Positions 5,377 through 12,836 of a DNA stretch of 13,767 nt are shown in pieces; position 1 is the stretch's first letter; each line of letters opens with the position of its first letter. Position numbers and translations under genes: made by a program. The DNA lies in assembly GCA_910586475.1 (NCBI GenBank), contig CAJUHM010000057.1, forward strand, positions 1 through 13,767. Direction: 5' to 3'. This DNA is from an uncultured Muribaculaceae bacterium (lineage in GTDB: Bacteria > Bacteroidota > Bacteroidia > Bacteroidales > Muribaculaceae). The notes under the pieces are model-generated. The model saw only the letters and a list, made by a program, of their open reading frames with translations. It was not told the origin of the DNA and did no database searches.

Positions 5377-8243
5377 CGCAGCTCACCGACTCTAAAAAAC
5401 AACCTGCCGAATCCGAATCCGCCGAACAGCCCATGAGTACCGAAACGCTCGAGGTTCTTGGAGCAAGGGTTCACAACCTCAAGAACATAGATGTCAGCAT
5501 CCCCCACAACACGCTTACAGTCATCACCGGTCTCTCCGGATCCGGAAAATCATCGCTTGCCTTCGACACAATCTACGCCGAAGGCCAGCGACGCTACATC
5601 GAGACATTCTCCTCCTATGCGCGCAACATGCTCGGGAACATGGAGCGCCCCGACGTCGACAAGATCACCGGACTGAGTCCGGTCATCTCGATCGAACAGA
5701 AAACAATCAACCGCAACCCGCGAAGCACCATCGGCACCACAACCGAAATCTACGACTTCCTGCGACTTCTCTATGCCCGCATAGGACGCGCCGTCAGCTA
5801 TCTATCCGGAGAACCGATGGTCAAATATTCAGAGGAGAAAATCGTGCGCCTCATTCTTGACCGGTTTGAGGGACACAGGGTCTATATCCTTGCTCCGCTT
5901 GTCAAAAACCGCAAGGGGCACTACAAGGAACTTTTCGAATCGATCCGGAAGAAAGGCTATCTGACCGTACGTGTCGACGGTCATCTGAAAGAGGTCACTC
6001 CGGGAATGAAGCTCGACCGCTATAAGAACCACTCGATCGAAGCGGTCATCGACCGGCTGAAAGTCAGCGCAAAAGATGAAACGCGGCTCCACGACACCAT
6101 TGACGAAGCTCTCCGTCAGGGCGAGAAACAGATGATGGTCTATGACGTTGAAGAAGACCGCATCTATCAGTTCTCTCAGCAACTGATGGATCCGACGACC
6201 GGACTCTCCTACCGCGAGCCCGCACCCCACAACTTCTCATTCAACTCGCCTCAGGGCTACTGCCCTAAATGCAAAGGACTCGGCTACGTCAACATGGTCG
6301 ACCGCGCCAAGATTTTCCCTGACGAGAAACTGTCGATCCACGCCGGAGGCATCGCCCCGCTCGGCCGCTACCGTGATTCGATGATCTTCCATCAGATCGA
6401 GGCCATCTGCAAGAAATACGGCTGTACGCTCAAGACTCCCGTCGGAGAGATCCCGCAGGAGGCGATCGATGACATTGTCAACGGAACTGACGAACGTCTC
6501 GAAATGCCTTCAGGCTCACTTTCCGCACTCTACTCATTTGCCTATGAAGGGCTGGCAAAATATCTCGAGATGCAACTCGATGACGACTCCGGCAGTCAGG
6601 CGAAAAAATGGAGCGGACAGTTTTTTTCGCGTGCAGCCTGCCCTGAATGCCGCGGCAGACGCCTCAACCGCGAAGCCCTCCACTTCTTCATCGACGGAAA
6701 AAACATTTCCGAACTCGCGTCGATGGACATCCGCCACCTCCACGACTGGACTCTCGACATAGAGAAGCGGCTCACCAGTCAGGAAGCGACGATCGGCAGG
6801 GAGATTTTCAAGGAGATCCGTTCGCGCCTGGGATTTCTTGTCGATGTCGGACTCGAATACCTGTCGCTCGACCGCGCGTCGGCAACCCTGTCCGGCGGCG
6901 AGAGCCAACGAATCCGACTCGCCACACAGATCGGCTCGGAACTGGTCAATGTGCTCTATATCCTCGACGAACCATCGATCGGACTGCATCAGCGCGACAA
7001 CCGGCGTCTTATCGATTCACTGAAAAAGCTTCGCGACGCCAGCAACTCGATTATCGTTGTCGAACACGACAAAGAGATGATGCTCGAGGCCGACTATGTT
7101 GTCGACATCGGTCCGAACGCAGGCCGCAAGGGCGGAAAGGTCGTGTTCCAGGGCACTCCCGACGAGATGAAAGAAATGTCGACCCTGACCTCCGACTATC
7201 TGTTCGGCCGCCGGAAAATCGAGATTCCTGAGCGGCGGCGCAAAGGCTCCGGAAAAACGCTCGAACTGACCGGCGCGTCGGGCCACAACCTGCGCAATGT
7301 CGATCTGAGATTACCGCTCGGCACACTGATCTGCATCTCCGGCGTCAGCGGTTCAGGCAAGTCAACACTCATCAACCATACACTTCAGCCAATTCTGTCG
7401 GCCCACTTCTACCGCTCGCTCAAAACACCGCTCCCCTACACCGCCATCAACGGGCTGGAAAATATCGACAAGGTTGTCACAGTCGACCAGACTCCGCTTG
7501 GCAAATCGCCCAGATCGAATCCGGCGACCTACACCGGTGTCTTCTCCGACATACGCAACCTTTTCGTCAATCTTCCCGAAGCCAAAATCCGCGGCTACAA
7601 ACCGGGGCGATTCTCATTCAACGTCAAAGGAGGCCGGTGTGAGACCTGCGGAGGCAACGGCTACCGCACGATCGAAATGAACTTCCTGCCCGACGTTCTG
7701 GTTCCGTGTGAGACCTGCGGAGGCCGACGCTACAACCGCGAGACTCTCGAAGTCAGATTCAAAGGAAAATCCATCGCCGATGTCCTTGACATGACGATAA
7801 ACCAGGCGGTCGAATTCTTTTCCGGAGTCCCCGCTATCCTCAAAAAGATAAAGGTCCTTCAGGAAATCGGACTGGGCTACATTAAACTCGGACAACCCTC
7901 AAGCACCCTTTCCGGCGGAGAGAACCAGCGTGTCAAACTGGCCACAGAACTTGCCAAACGCGACACCGGCAAAACCCTATTCCTACTCGACGAACCGACA
8001 ACCGGGCTTCATTTCGAAGATATCAGGATTCTGCTCGGAGTCTTCAACCGTCTCGTTGACAAGGGCAACACTGTCGTTGTCATCGAACATAATCTCGACG
8101 TCATCAAAGCTGCCGACCACGTCATCGACATGGGTCCCAAGGGCGGAGAAAACGGTGGCCGCATTCTTGCGGAGGGTACGCCGGAGGAGGTTGCGGTGGC
8201 CGACTCGCCGACAGCTCCATTTCTCCGCGAAGAGCTATCCTGA
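5361..8243 (+). CDS. uvrA: UvrABC excinuclease subunit A
   Basis: UvrA is the damage-recognition ATPase of nucleotide excision repair; it loads UvrB on damaged DNA. The 960-residue frame has both ABC modules: Walker A GLSGSGKS at 57-64 and GVSGSGKS at 661-668; signatures LSGGESQ at 510 and LSGGENQ at 850; Walker B ILDEPS and LLDEPT. Cysteine pairs of the zinc modules are at C301/C304, C427/C430, C760/C763 and C783/C786. The UvrB-binding region (about 150-280) is present, which argues for canonical UvrA rather than UvrA2. The start is uncertain: ATG 5361, ATG 5373 (ATGA overlap with the previous stop) or ATG 5433. The last aligns best with usual UvrA N-termini because the first 24 residues are low-complexity and hydrophilic. 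It ends 20 bases before a terminator. Confidence 0.97.
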   Translation: MGQQMTQLTDSKKQPAESESAEQPMSTETLEVLGARVHNLKNIDVSIPHNTLTVITGLSGSGKSSLAFDTIYAEGQRRYIETFSSYARNMLGNMERPDVDKITGLSPVISIEQKTINRNPRSTIGTTTEIYDFLRLLYARIGRAVSYLSGEPMVKYSEEKIVRLILDRFEGHRVYILAPLVKNRKGHYKELFESIRKKGYLTVRVDGHLKEVTPGMKLDRYKNHSIEAVIDRLKVSAKDETRLHDTIDEALRQGEKQMMVYDVEEDRIYQFSQQLMDPTTGLSYREPAPHNFSFNSPQGYCPKCKGLGYVNMVDRAKIFPDEKLSIHAGGIAPLGRYRDSMIFHQIEAICKKYGCTLKTPVGEIPQEAIDDIVNGTDERLEMPSGSLSALYSFAYEGLAKYLEMQLDDDSGSQAKKWSGQFFSRAACPECRGRRLNREALHFFIDGKNISELASMDIRHLHDWTLDIEKRLTSQEATIGREIFKEIRSRLGFLVDVGLEYLSLDRASATLSGGESQRIRLATQIGSELVNVLYILDEPSIGLHQRDNRRLIDSLKKLRDASNSIIVVEHDKEMMLEADYVVDIGPNAGRKGGKVVFQGTPDEMKEMSTLTSDYLFGRRKIEIPERRRKGSGKTLELTGASGHNLRNVDLRLPLGTLICISGVSGSGKSTLINHTLQPILSAHFYRSLKTPLPYTAINGLENIDKVVTVDQTPLGKSPRSNPATYTGVFSDIRNLFVNLPEAKIRGYKPGRFSFNVKGGRCETCGGNGYRTIEMNFLPDVLVPCETCGGRRYNRETLEVRFKGKSIADVLDMTINQAVEFFSGVPAILKKIKVLQEIGLGYIKLGQPSSTLSGGENQRVKLATELAKRDTGKTLFLLDEPTTGLHFEDIRILLGVFNRLVDKGNTVVVIEHNLDVIKAADHVIDMGPKGGENGGRILAEGTPEEVAVADSPTAPFLREELS

Positions 8244-8251
8244 CCTGACAG

Positions 8252-8300
8252 AAAAAAAGCAGCCATTACGGCCTTTCCGCCGTAATGACTGTTTTTTTTT
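8252..8300 (+). terminator. Terminator after uvrA, probably bidirectional
   Basis: CATTACGGC (8264-8272) pairs with GCCGTAATG (8279-8287) over a 6-base loop. The stem extends by CAG/CTG after one mismatch (8260-8262 with 8289-8291). Nine T follow (8292-8300) and seven A precede (8252-8258), so it could work on both strands. Confidence 0.9.
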
Positions 8301-8301
8301 G

Positions 8302-8309
8302 TAACTTTG
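8302..8309 (+). promoter_or_regulatory. -7 element of the porin gene
   Basis: TAACTTTG is an exact TAnnTTTG match directly after the uvrA terminator T-run. It gives a leader of about 25 bases with ACCAATCA at 8319-8326, then ATG at 8341. The -33 region falls within the terminator hairpin and shows no TTTG. Confidence 0.6.
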
Positions 8310-8340
8310 CAGCCTCAAACCAATCAATCAGTCATCACAC

Positions 8341-9360
8341 ATGTCCTTACCTATAAGACTTCTTTGCTCGCTGCTTTGCGCGGGAGTTTCATTTTCGCTC
8401 TTTGCCGAAAAAAATGATTCAATCTCCTATCGTCCCAACTTCCACAGCACACTGCGTCCCCGAATGGAACTATCGACCGAAGACAACGAATTCCGCTTTC
8501 AGCTCCGCAACGCCCGCGTCAGCATGGACGGACAGATCTCTTCCTCGATCGACTATTTCATCCAGGTCGACGCCTGCGACCGCGGGACAATGAAGTTTCT
8601 TGACGGATGGGCACGCATTAAGGTTGCTGACGGACTGAAATTCCAGGCCGGACAATTCAGAATGCCGTTTGCGGTCGATCCGTTCCGCGGTCCCCACAAC
8701 TATGTGTTCTCCAACAGATCATTCATCGGAAAACAGATTTTCAACTGGCGTGCTGTCGGAGCGAAAGTTTCCTACACCCTCCCCCGCGTGCCTCTGACAC
8801 TCGAAGCCGGCGTGTTCAATCCCAAATCGATATCCGACCACACTCCCTGGAACAAAACAGCTGCATTCGCCTCCAAAGCGCTTTACAAAGCGGGCGACTT
8901 CACATTTGCTGCCGGATATGCTTCAATTAAGCCGACAGACACACGAATGAACGCACTCGACGGATGCATCACGTGGAAAACCGGACGCTGGACAACAGAA
9001 GCCGAATATCTCTACACGCATTATGCCCACAACCGCTTCAAAGCGTCGCACGCCTATAACGCCTACACAACGTACGCGATGCCAATCAAGGCCGGAATCT
9101 TCAACCGGCTCTCATTTCAGGGACGTTTCGACGGAATCACGGCACACAGCTCCGGAAATTTCAACGAAGAGGGACAACTCGAGGTCAACAATCCCGCACG
9201 CAACCGCATAACAGTAGGCACTACAATCAGCTACATCCGGACGAAATCAATGTATCTCGACATACGCGCCGACTACGAGAAATATTTCTACCATTCGGGG
9301 GTGGCCGTCACCCCGGAAATGGGCGACAAACTGGTACTTGAAATGGTTCTGCGGTTCTGA
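8341..9360 (+). CDS. Outer-membrane porin, phosphate-selective OprO/OprP family
   Basis: This 339-residue protein should be an outer-membrane beta-barrel. A signal peptide (RLLCSLLCAGVSFSLFA, cleavage near residue 22) precedes strands alternating aromatic and polar residues. Family-typical segments include FRFQLRNARVSMDGQI, SSSIDYFIQVD and FQAGQFRMPF, as in the Porin_O_P family. The C-terminus VLEMVLRF ends in aromatic F, the signal for BAM assembly. It is somewhat shorter than Pseudomonas OprP/OprO (over 400 residues). Substrate cannot be inferred: Bacteroidota members often lack evidence of phosphate selectivity, so an anion or general channel is equally possible. It forms its own transcription unit between the uvrA terminator and the strong terminator at 9397. 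Confidence 0.88.
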   Translation: MSLPIRLLCSLLCAGVSFSLFAEKNDSISYRPNFHSTLRPRMELSTEDNEFRFQLRNARVSMDGQISSSIDYFIQVDACDRGTMKFLDGWARIKVADGLKFQAGQFRMPFAVDPFRGPHNYVFSNRSFIGKQIFNWRAVGAKVSYTLPRVPLTLEAGVFNPKSISDHTPWNKTAAFASKALYKAGDFTFAAGYASIKPTDTRMNALDGCITWKTGRWTTEAEYLYTHYAHNRFKASHAYNAYTTYAMPIKAGIFNRLSFQGRFDGITAHSSGNFNEEGQLEVNNPARNRITVGTTISYIRTKSMYLDIRADYEKYFYHSGVAVTPEMGDKLVLEMVLRF

Positions 9361-9396
9361 TAGCAGCTGCCCCAATCTCTCCTGCCACTTTATTAT

Positions 9397-9443
9397 GGCG
9401 CTGTGTCAAAATTCAAAATTTTGACACAGCGCCTATTTTTTTT
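9397..9443 (+). terminator. Very strong terminator with 17-bp perfect stem
   Basis: GGCGCTGTGTCAAAATT (9397-9413) pairs without mismatch with 9417-9433 over the 3-base loop CAA, followed by eight T (9436-9443). It insulates the porin gene from the lipoprotein pair. Confidence 0.95.
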
Positions 9444-9644
9444 CTGCCGGACGGAGAGGGTGCTGTCAGTCAGATGGTAGAAGCATAAGCGTAAGGGTGA
9501 ATGGAGTTGACATGAGACACCCTCATGATATTCATGCCGGTTTCCGCCATCGGGTCATCCGGTCATTTTTCCAAAAATTTAAGAATTCAATTTACACATG
9601 AAATATTTTTAAGAAAAAATTACACCATTTTGACAATTATTACC
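9444..9644. other. Intergenic stretch without recognised gene
   Basis: The first half is GC-balanced and holds only a short frame (ATG at 9512, 31 codons) with no family likeness. The second half (about 9560-9644) turns strongly A/T-rich, as expected upstream of a promoter. An imperfect inverted repeat (AGGGTG near 9457, CACCCT near 9520) is too weak to interpret. Confidence 0.5.
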
Positions 9645-9652
9645 TACCTTTG
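9645..9652 (+). promoter_or_regulatory. -7 element of the first lipoprotein gene
   Basis: TACCTTTG is an exact TAnnTTTG match preceded by A/T-rich DNA. TTTG at 9629-9632 lies only 12 bases upstream, too close for a consensus -33. The leader would be about 90 bases, with a hairpin (9672-9687) and ACCAATCA at 9704-9711 before ATG 9747. Confidence 0.55.
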
Positions 9653-9671
9653 TCGTGATTAATGAAAAAAA

Positions 9672-9687
9672 ATGCCGACATCGGCAT
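9672..9687 (+). promoter_or_regulatory. Perfect palindrome in the lipoprotein 5' leader
   Basis: ATGCCGACATCGGCAT can form a hairpin of 6 bp with a 4-base loop, about 15 bases into the predicted mRNA. It could stabilise the 5' end or be a protein-binding site. No U-run follows, so it is not a terminator. Confidence 0.45.
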
Positions 9688-9746
9688 CTGACCTAAGAAA
9701 CAAACCAATCAGTAAAACAAACCAACCAAATTTCCACTAAACAATC

Positions 9747-10901
9747 ATGACATTTAAGTCAATTCTCGCGACAGCATTTCTGTCCCTATGCCTCGTCGCC
9801 TGCACTGAAACAAACGACGAGCCGGAACTGCCGGAACAACCCGAACAACCGGAACAGCCCGAACAACCGGAACAGCCCGAACAACCCGACCCCGGAGATC
9901 CTGATCCAGAAGAACCAGTCGTCGCGACAATCACAATCACCTCCGGATCGATCGAAATTCCTGTCGGAGCATCGACACCTATCGAATATACCGTTGAACC
10001 GGACACCGCAACAGTCAGATGGGAATCCTCAGACACAAGAATCGCAACCGTCGACGAAAAAGGAGTCGTGACCGGAATCGCCCGCGGTTCAGTCACCGTG
10101 ACCGCCTATGCCGCTTCGACATCGGCATCTGTCGCCGTCAAGATTATCCGCGCGCCAAAAGTCGGAGACTATTTCTATTCCGACGGGACATTCTCAGCAT
10201 CAATCAACTCAAAGAAAACAATCATCGGTATAATCTTCTGGACCGGCGACCCGACAGCAGAAGATGCGGCTCTCCGGCGCGAGCATCCCGAATGCTGCCA
10301 CGGACTCGTAGTCGCAGCCTATCCCAACATGACGCCGACGCCGTGGCAAACCAATGTCTCAGCCTTCGGCTCTACGACCGGCCCCTGGATTGAAGACAAC
10401 CTGTCTGGACGCTACATCACGCCTGTGTCCTTATGGGGAAAGGATACCCGACGCAACTACATTTCGGGATATAACAACACTTGCGCTCTCGAGCTCTTCA
10501 ATGCCGACCCGGCGAACTCAGCATGGCCAGTCAGCGCAATCAGCAAAGTGCAACAATTCCGTGCGACTACCCCGACTCCGGCCTCGACAAGCGGATGGTT
10601 TCTGCCCGGCACAAAAGAGCTCTCCCTGCTCATAAACAGCGAATATGACGGAGACGTGCTTGACTTCAATAGTACTGCCGCAGACAAACGCGGACTCAAC
10701 AAAGCCATCATCAACAAAGCCCTCGAATCGCTTGAAGGCGCAGAACCGCTCGGATCGAAAAGATGGGCCTATGACTTCTGGACAAGCAACGACTATGACG
10801 ATGTCCAGAACTACATTGTTTCATCATTCGACGGCACAATAATGTGTACGATGAAGAGTAACCAATACAATCAGCTCGTCAGATGCGTACTCGCATTCTG
10901 A
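9747..10901 (+). CDS. Lipoprotein with PEQ repeat, Big_2 and DUF1566-like domain
   Basis: This 384-residue protein has a type II signal peptide with lipobox LVAC (C19), so it should be a lipidated envelope protein. The residues after C19 (TETNDEPE) are acidic, compatible with the Bacteroidota lipoprotein export signal for surface display. Six PEQ triplets (29-46) and a Pro/Asp/Glu linker lead to one Big_2 Ig-like domain (about 60-137: VRWESSDTRIATVDEKGVVTG). The C-terminal domain (about 142-384) has GDYFYSDGTFSA, HGLVVAAYP, GWFLPGTKELSLL, YDFWTSNDY and the ending VRCVLAF, resembling DUF1566/FISUMP-type domains whose function is unclear. It is a paralogue of the gene at 11149 but has one Big_2 domain rather than two. 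No terminator lies between them apart from a palindromic element. Confidence 0.85.
   Translation: MTFKSILATAFLSLCLVACTETNDEPELPEQPEQPEQPEQPEQPEQPDPGDPDPEEPVVATITITSGSIEIPVGASTPIEYTVEPDTATVRWESSDTRIATVDEKGVVTGIARGSVTVTAYAASTSASVAVKIIRAPKVGDYFYSDGTFSASINSKKTIIGIIFWTGDPTAEDAALRREHPECCHGLVVAAYPNMTPTPWQTNVSAFGSTTGPWIEDNLSGRYITPVSLWGKDTRRNYISGYNNTCALELFNADPANSAWPVSAISKVQQFRATTPTPASTSGWFLPGTKELSLLINSEYDGDVLDFNSTAADKRGLNKAIINKALESLEGAEPLGSKRWAYDFWTSNDYDDVQNYIVSSFDGTIMCTMKSNQYNQLVRCVLAF
9831..9884 (+). repeat. In-frame 9-bp tandem repeat coding (Pro-Glu-Gln)6
   Basis: Six 9-base units code PEQ. Codon use alternates ccg/ccc and caa/cag so that an 18-base unit (9849-9866 and 9867-9884) repeats exactly, and 9831-9848 differs by one base. 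Each unit keeps the frame, so slippage would change linker length without breaking the gene. Confidence 0.95.
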
Positions 10902-10914
10902 TACCAAAACATAC

Positions 10915-11099
10915 GAAACTGTTTAGATTTAATTCGAAATTATTTACATGAGTGAATCCTGTGGCTTCCCTGAGGTCTTTCATGGTTGTCTTCTCCGAGT
11001 CTCACCGCTCACATAGCCCGCTATGCTCCCTGCGTCAACTCGCGAAAACAAATCATAAAATACTCTCAATGAACCTCACGACAAAATCTAAACAGATTC
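10915..11099. repeat. 185-bp nested palindromic element (MITE-like candidate)
   Basis: The ends GAAACTGTTTAGATTT (10915-10930) and 11084-11099 are inverted copies at 15 of 16 positions. Within lie further pairs in nested order: TGAGGT 10971-10976 with ACCTCA 11073-11078; TTGT 10986-10989 with ACAA 11048-11051; CGAGT 10996-11000 with ACTCG 11038-11042; and central CATAGC 11012-11017 with GCTATG 11020-11025. The element can fold almost end to end. It has no convincing gene; a 65-codon frame across it ends only at the next gene's start. The architecture suggests a non-autonomous mobile or REP-like repeat. I believe similar sequences recur between genes in Bacteroidales, but cannot check this. 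Confidence 0.7.
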
Positions 11100-11148
11100 T
11101 AAAAGATTTCATTTTTTCAATTTTCCACCTTTTTAACCAACATTTTTA

Positions 11149-12459
11149 ATGAAAACAAAACTACTGTCATTTGCGGTTCTCGCAATGGCTTCGATCGGAC
11201 TGTGCGCCTGCTCCGAAGATGACCCCAACGAACCGGTCATACCTACAACTATCGAGCTCTCTCAATCTGAAATAAAACTGACTGCCGGTCAGACCGCTCA
11301 GCTTACAGCAACTGTCGAAAACGGAGCCGACGACTGCCTCATCGAATGGGAAAGCGCAGACGAAACCGTAGCAACCGTTGACCAGAACGGAGAAATCACC
11401 GCAGTCAATCCCGGAACAACAACGATCACGGCAAAATGCAACGATGCAAGCGCAAGCTGCGAGGTCACCGTAGTTCCCCCGACAACTATCTCACTCTCCC
11501 AAAATGAAATGACACTTAAGACCGGCGAAACAGCCCAGCTGACCGCTACGGCTGAAAATGCCGACAGCCATCCGGTCGAATGGACAAGCTCTGACGAGAC
11601 TGTCGCTACTGTCGACGCTACCGGACTGATCTCAGCTCTGGCTACCGGCAATGCAACCATCACGGCTGAATGCAACGGAGCGACAGCAGTCTGCGAAGTG
11701 ACCGTAGAAGCACCCTTACCCGCACCCAATATCGGCGACTACTTCTATTCCGACGGAACATGGTCGGCCGAAATCGACGAATCGAAATCAATCATCGGTG
11801 TCGTTTTCTGGACCGGCGATCCCACTGCTGAAGACGCCAAACTGCGCGCCGACCATCCCGAATGCACCCACGGACTCGTCATCGGACTCGACGAAGCCCA
11901 GCTCGCATGGCAACCCGCCTATGAATCTATCTCCTACACTGTCAGCGAATGGGTGGAAGCCAACACAACCGGCCTCGCACTGCCCCGCAGCGGAGATGGC
12001 AACGATGATCCCCTGCAGAACATCATAGGCTACAACAACACCAAAGCAATCGAAGCCTTCAATAAAGCGGACGAAAACAGCAACTACCGCGTCAGCCCGA
12101 TTGAATGGACCGTCGCCTATCGCAGCGAAGTTCCCGCGCCCCTTTCAACAAGCGACTGGTACTTACCTTCTCCCAAGGAGCTCTCTCTGCTCTGTGCCGG
12201 CGAAATGGAGGGCACAATCTACATAAAGAAACCGATCATGACCAATGCCAAGCTTATCAACTCCAAGTTCAGCGCGATCGGACAGATCGAGATGGACGGC
12301 TTCACCTACTGGTCAAGCACTGAAACATACTCGGCTACCATCGCACTTCTCAACGAAACCGCATGGAACTATTACTTCGCTGAGCTCAACCGACCGCTTT
12401 CGTATAGCATGAAAGCATGGGACGAATATGCACGCGTACGCTGCATACTCGCCTTCTGA
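11149..12459 (+). CDS. Lipoprotein with two Big_2 domains and DUF1566-like domain
   Basis: This 436-residue paralogue of the preceding gene has a lipobox LCAC (C21) followed by SEDD, an acidic run like known Bacteroidota surface-export signals. Two Big_2 domains follow (about 31-110 and 111-190), each with the LTATxEN, VEW/IEW, SxDETVATVD and TITAxCN pattern, clearly an internal duplication. The C-terminal domain starts at about 194 with NIGDYFYSDGTWSA and shares FWTGDPTAEDA, HPEC-HGLV, GYNNT, STSDWYLPSPKELSLL and a VRCILAF ending with its neighbour. YWSSTE in the same domain is typical of DUF1566/FISUMP families. A surface-exposed stalk (Ig-like) with a binding head is the likely design; the ligand is unknown. 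No -7 match is seen in the 49 bases between the palindromic element and the ATG. Confidence 0.87.
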   Translation: MKTKLLSFAVLAMASIGLCACSEDDPNEPVIPTTIELSQSEIKLTAGQTAQLTATVENGADDCLIEWESADETVATVDQNGEITAVNPGTTTITAKCNDASASCEVTVVPPTTISLSQNEMTLKTGETAQLTATAENADSHPVEWTSSDETVATVDATGLISALATGNATITAECNGATAVCEVTVEAPLPAPNIGDYFYSDGTWSAEIDESKSIIGVVFWTGDPTAEDAKLRADHPECTHGLVIGLDEAQLAWQPAYESISYTVSEWVEANTTGLALPRSGDGNDDPLQNIIGYNNTKAIEAFNKADENSNYRVSPIEWTVAYRSEVPAPLSTSDWYLPSPKELSLLCAGEMEGTIYIKKPIMTNAKLINSKFSAIGQIEMDGFTYWSSTETYSATIALLNETAWNYYFAELNRPLSYSMKAWDEYARVRCILAF

Positions 12460-12489
12460 TCCACCTGAACATACTGACCAACAAGCAAT

Positions 12490-12536
12490 AACGAGGAGCG
12501 CACATGGGCCACACACCCCTGGCGCCCTCGTTTTTT
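12490..12536 (+). terminator. Terminator after the lipoprotein pair
   Basis: AACGAGG (12490-12496) pairs with CCTCGTT (12526-12532), and GCGC (12498-12501) with GCGC (12522-12525) past one bulged base. The loop is about 20 bases and six T follow (12531-12536, partly in the stem). Confidence 0.8.
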
Positions 12537-12594
12537 ATTGAAATCGGGTCCAGTCTGTTAACAAATGTTACAAAATCGGACATTCCAGCCGGTT

Positions 12595-12602
12595 TACTTT
12601 TG
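12595..12602 (+). promoter_or_regulatory. -7 match for a small RNA (candidate)
   Basis: TACTTTTG is an exact TAnnTTTG match. No TTTG is found 19-21 bases upstream, so it is a partial promoter. It is the only start signal found for a transcript ending at 12717. Confidence 0.35.
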
Positions 12603-12607
12603 CAACA

Positions 12608-12717
12608 TTTCTGCACACCAAAAAACCGCAATGTGCAATAATAATTTACAGACACAGCCTATATGTTAACCGATCTTAATTTTTGTAACATAAACAGCGC
12701 AAAACGCGCTATTTTTT
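12608..12717 (+). ncRNA. Candidate small RNA of about 110 bases
   Basis: A transcript from the -7 match at 12595 would start near 12608 and stop at the terminator at 12696-12717. It would contain a hairpin TGCACA/TGTGCA (12612-12617 with 12632-12637) and no coding frame longer than about a dozen codons. No known RNA family is recognised. It remains possible that the terminator simply backs up the one at 12490. Confidence 0.28.
12696..12717 (+). terminator. Second intergenic terminator
   Basis: AGCGC (12696-12700) pairs with GCGCT (12706-12710) over AAAAC, followed by A and six T (12712-12717). The stem is short but GC-pure with a proper T-run. It lies 180 bases beyond the lipoprotein terminator, so it suggests a separate transcript. 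Confidence 0.6.
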
Positions 12718-12752
12718 AACATCGTGTCGCATCTGCTAATAAACCTTTAACC

Positions 12753-12793
12753 CGCTATCAAAAAGTTTAAAAACGTCAATTATGACGCTATCA
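12753..12793. promoter_or_regulatory. Possible operator: direct repeat around a palindrome
   Basis: CGCTATCA occurs at 12753-12760 and 12786-12793, with starts 33 bases apart (about three helix turns). Between them is CGTCA-N4-TGACG at 12774-12787. The group ends 11 bases before the -33 element of the NlpC/P60 promoter, where an activator or repressor could act. Confidence 0.25.
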
Positions 12794-12804
12794 GCACTTT
12801 ACAA

Positions 12805-12836
12805 TTTGCACACGCCGATTTTTATGCCTAATTTTG
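12805..12836 (+). promoter_or_regulatory. Full Bacteroidota promoter of the NlpC/P60 gene
   Basis: TTTG (12805-12808), a 20-base gap and TAATTTTG (12829-12836) match the -33/-7 consensus exactly in sequence and spacing. This is the best promoter in the window. The start would be near 12842, with a leader of about 57 bases carrying ACCAATCA. Confidence 0.8.

Noticed and set aside
6647..7231. Plus-strand frame of 194 codons inside uvrA
   Set aside because: It is an Arg/Pro-rich shifted frame within an intact uvrA; composition is typical of a shadow.
9512..9607. 31-codon frame in the spacer after the porin gene
   Set aside because: No promoter, family likeness or composition signal supports it.
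10952..11149. 65-codon frame across the palindromic element
   Set aside because: It follows the inverted repeats, ends exactly at the next start codon and shows no protein-like pattern; the repeat structure explains the sequence.
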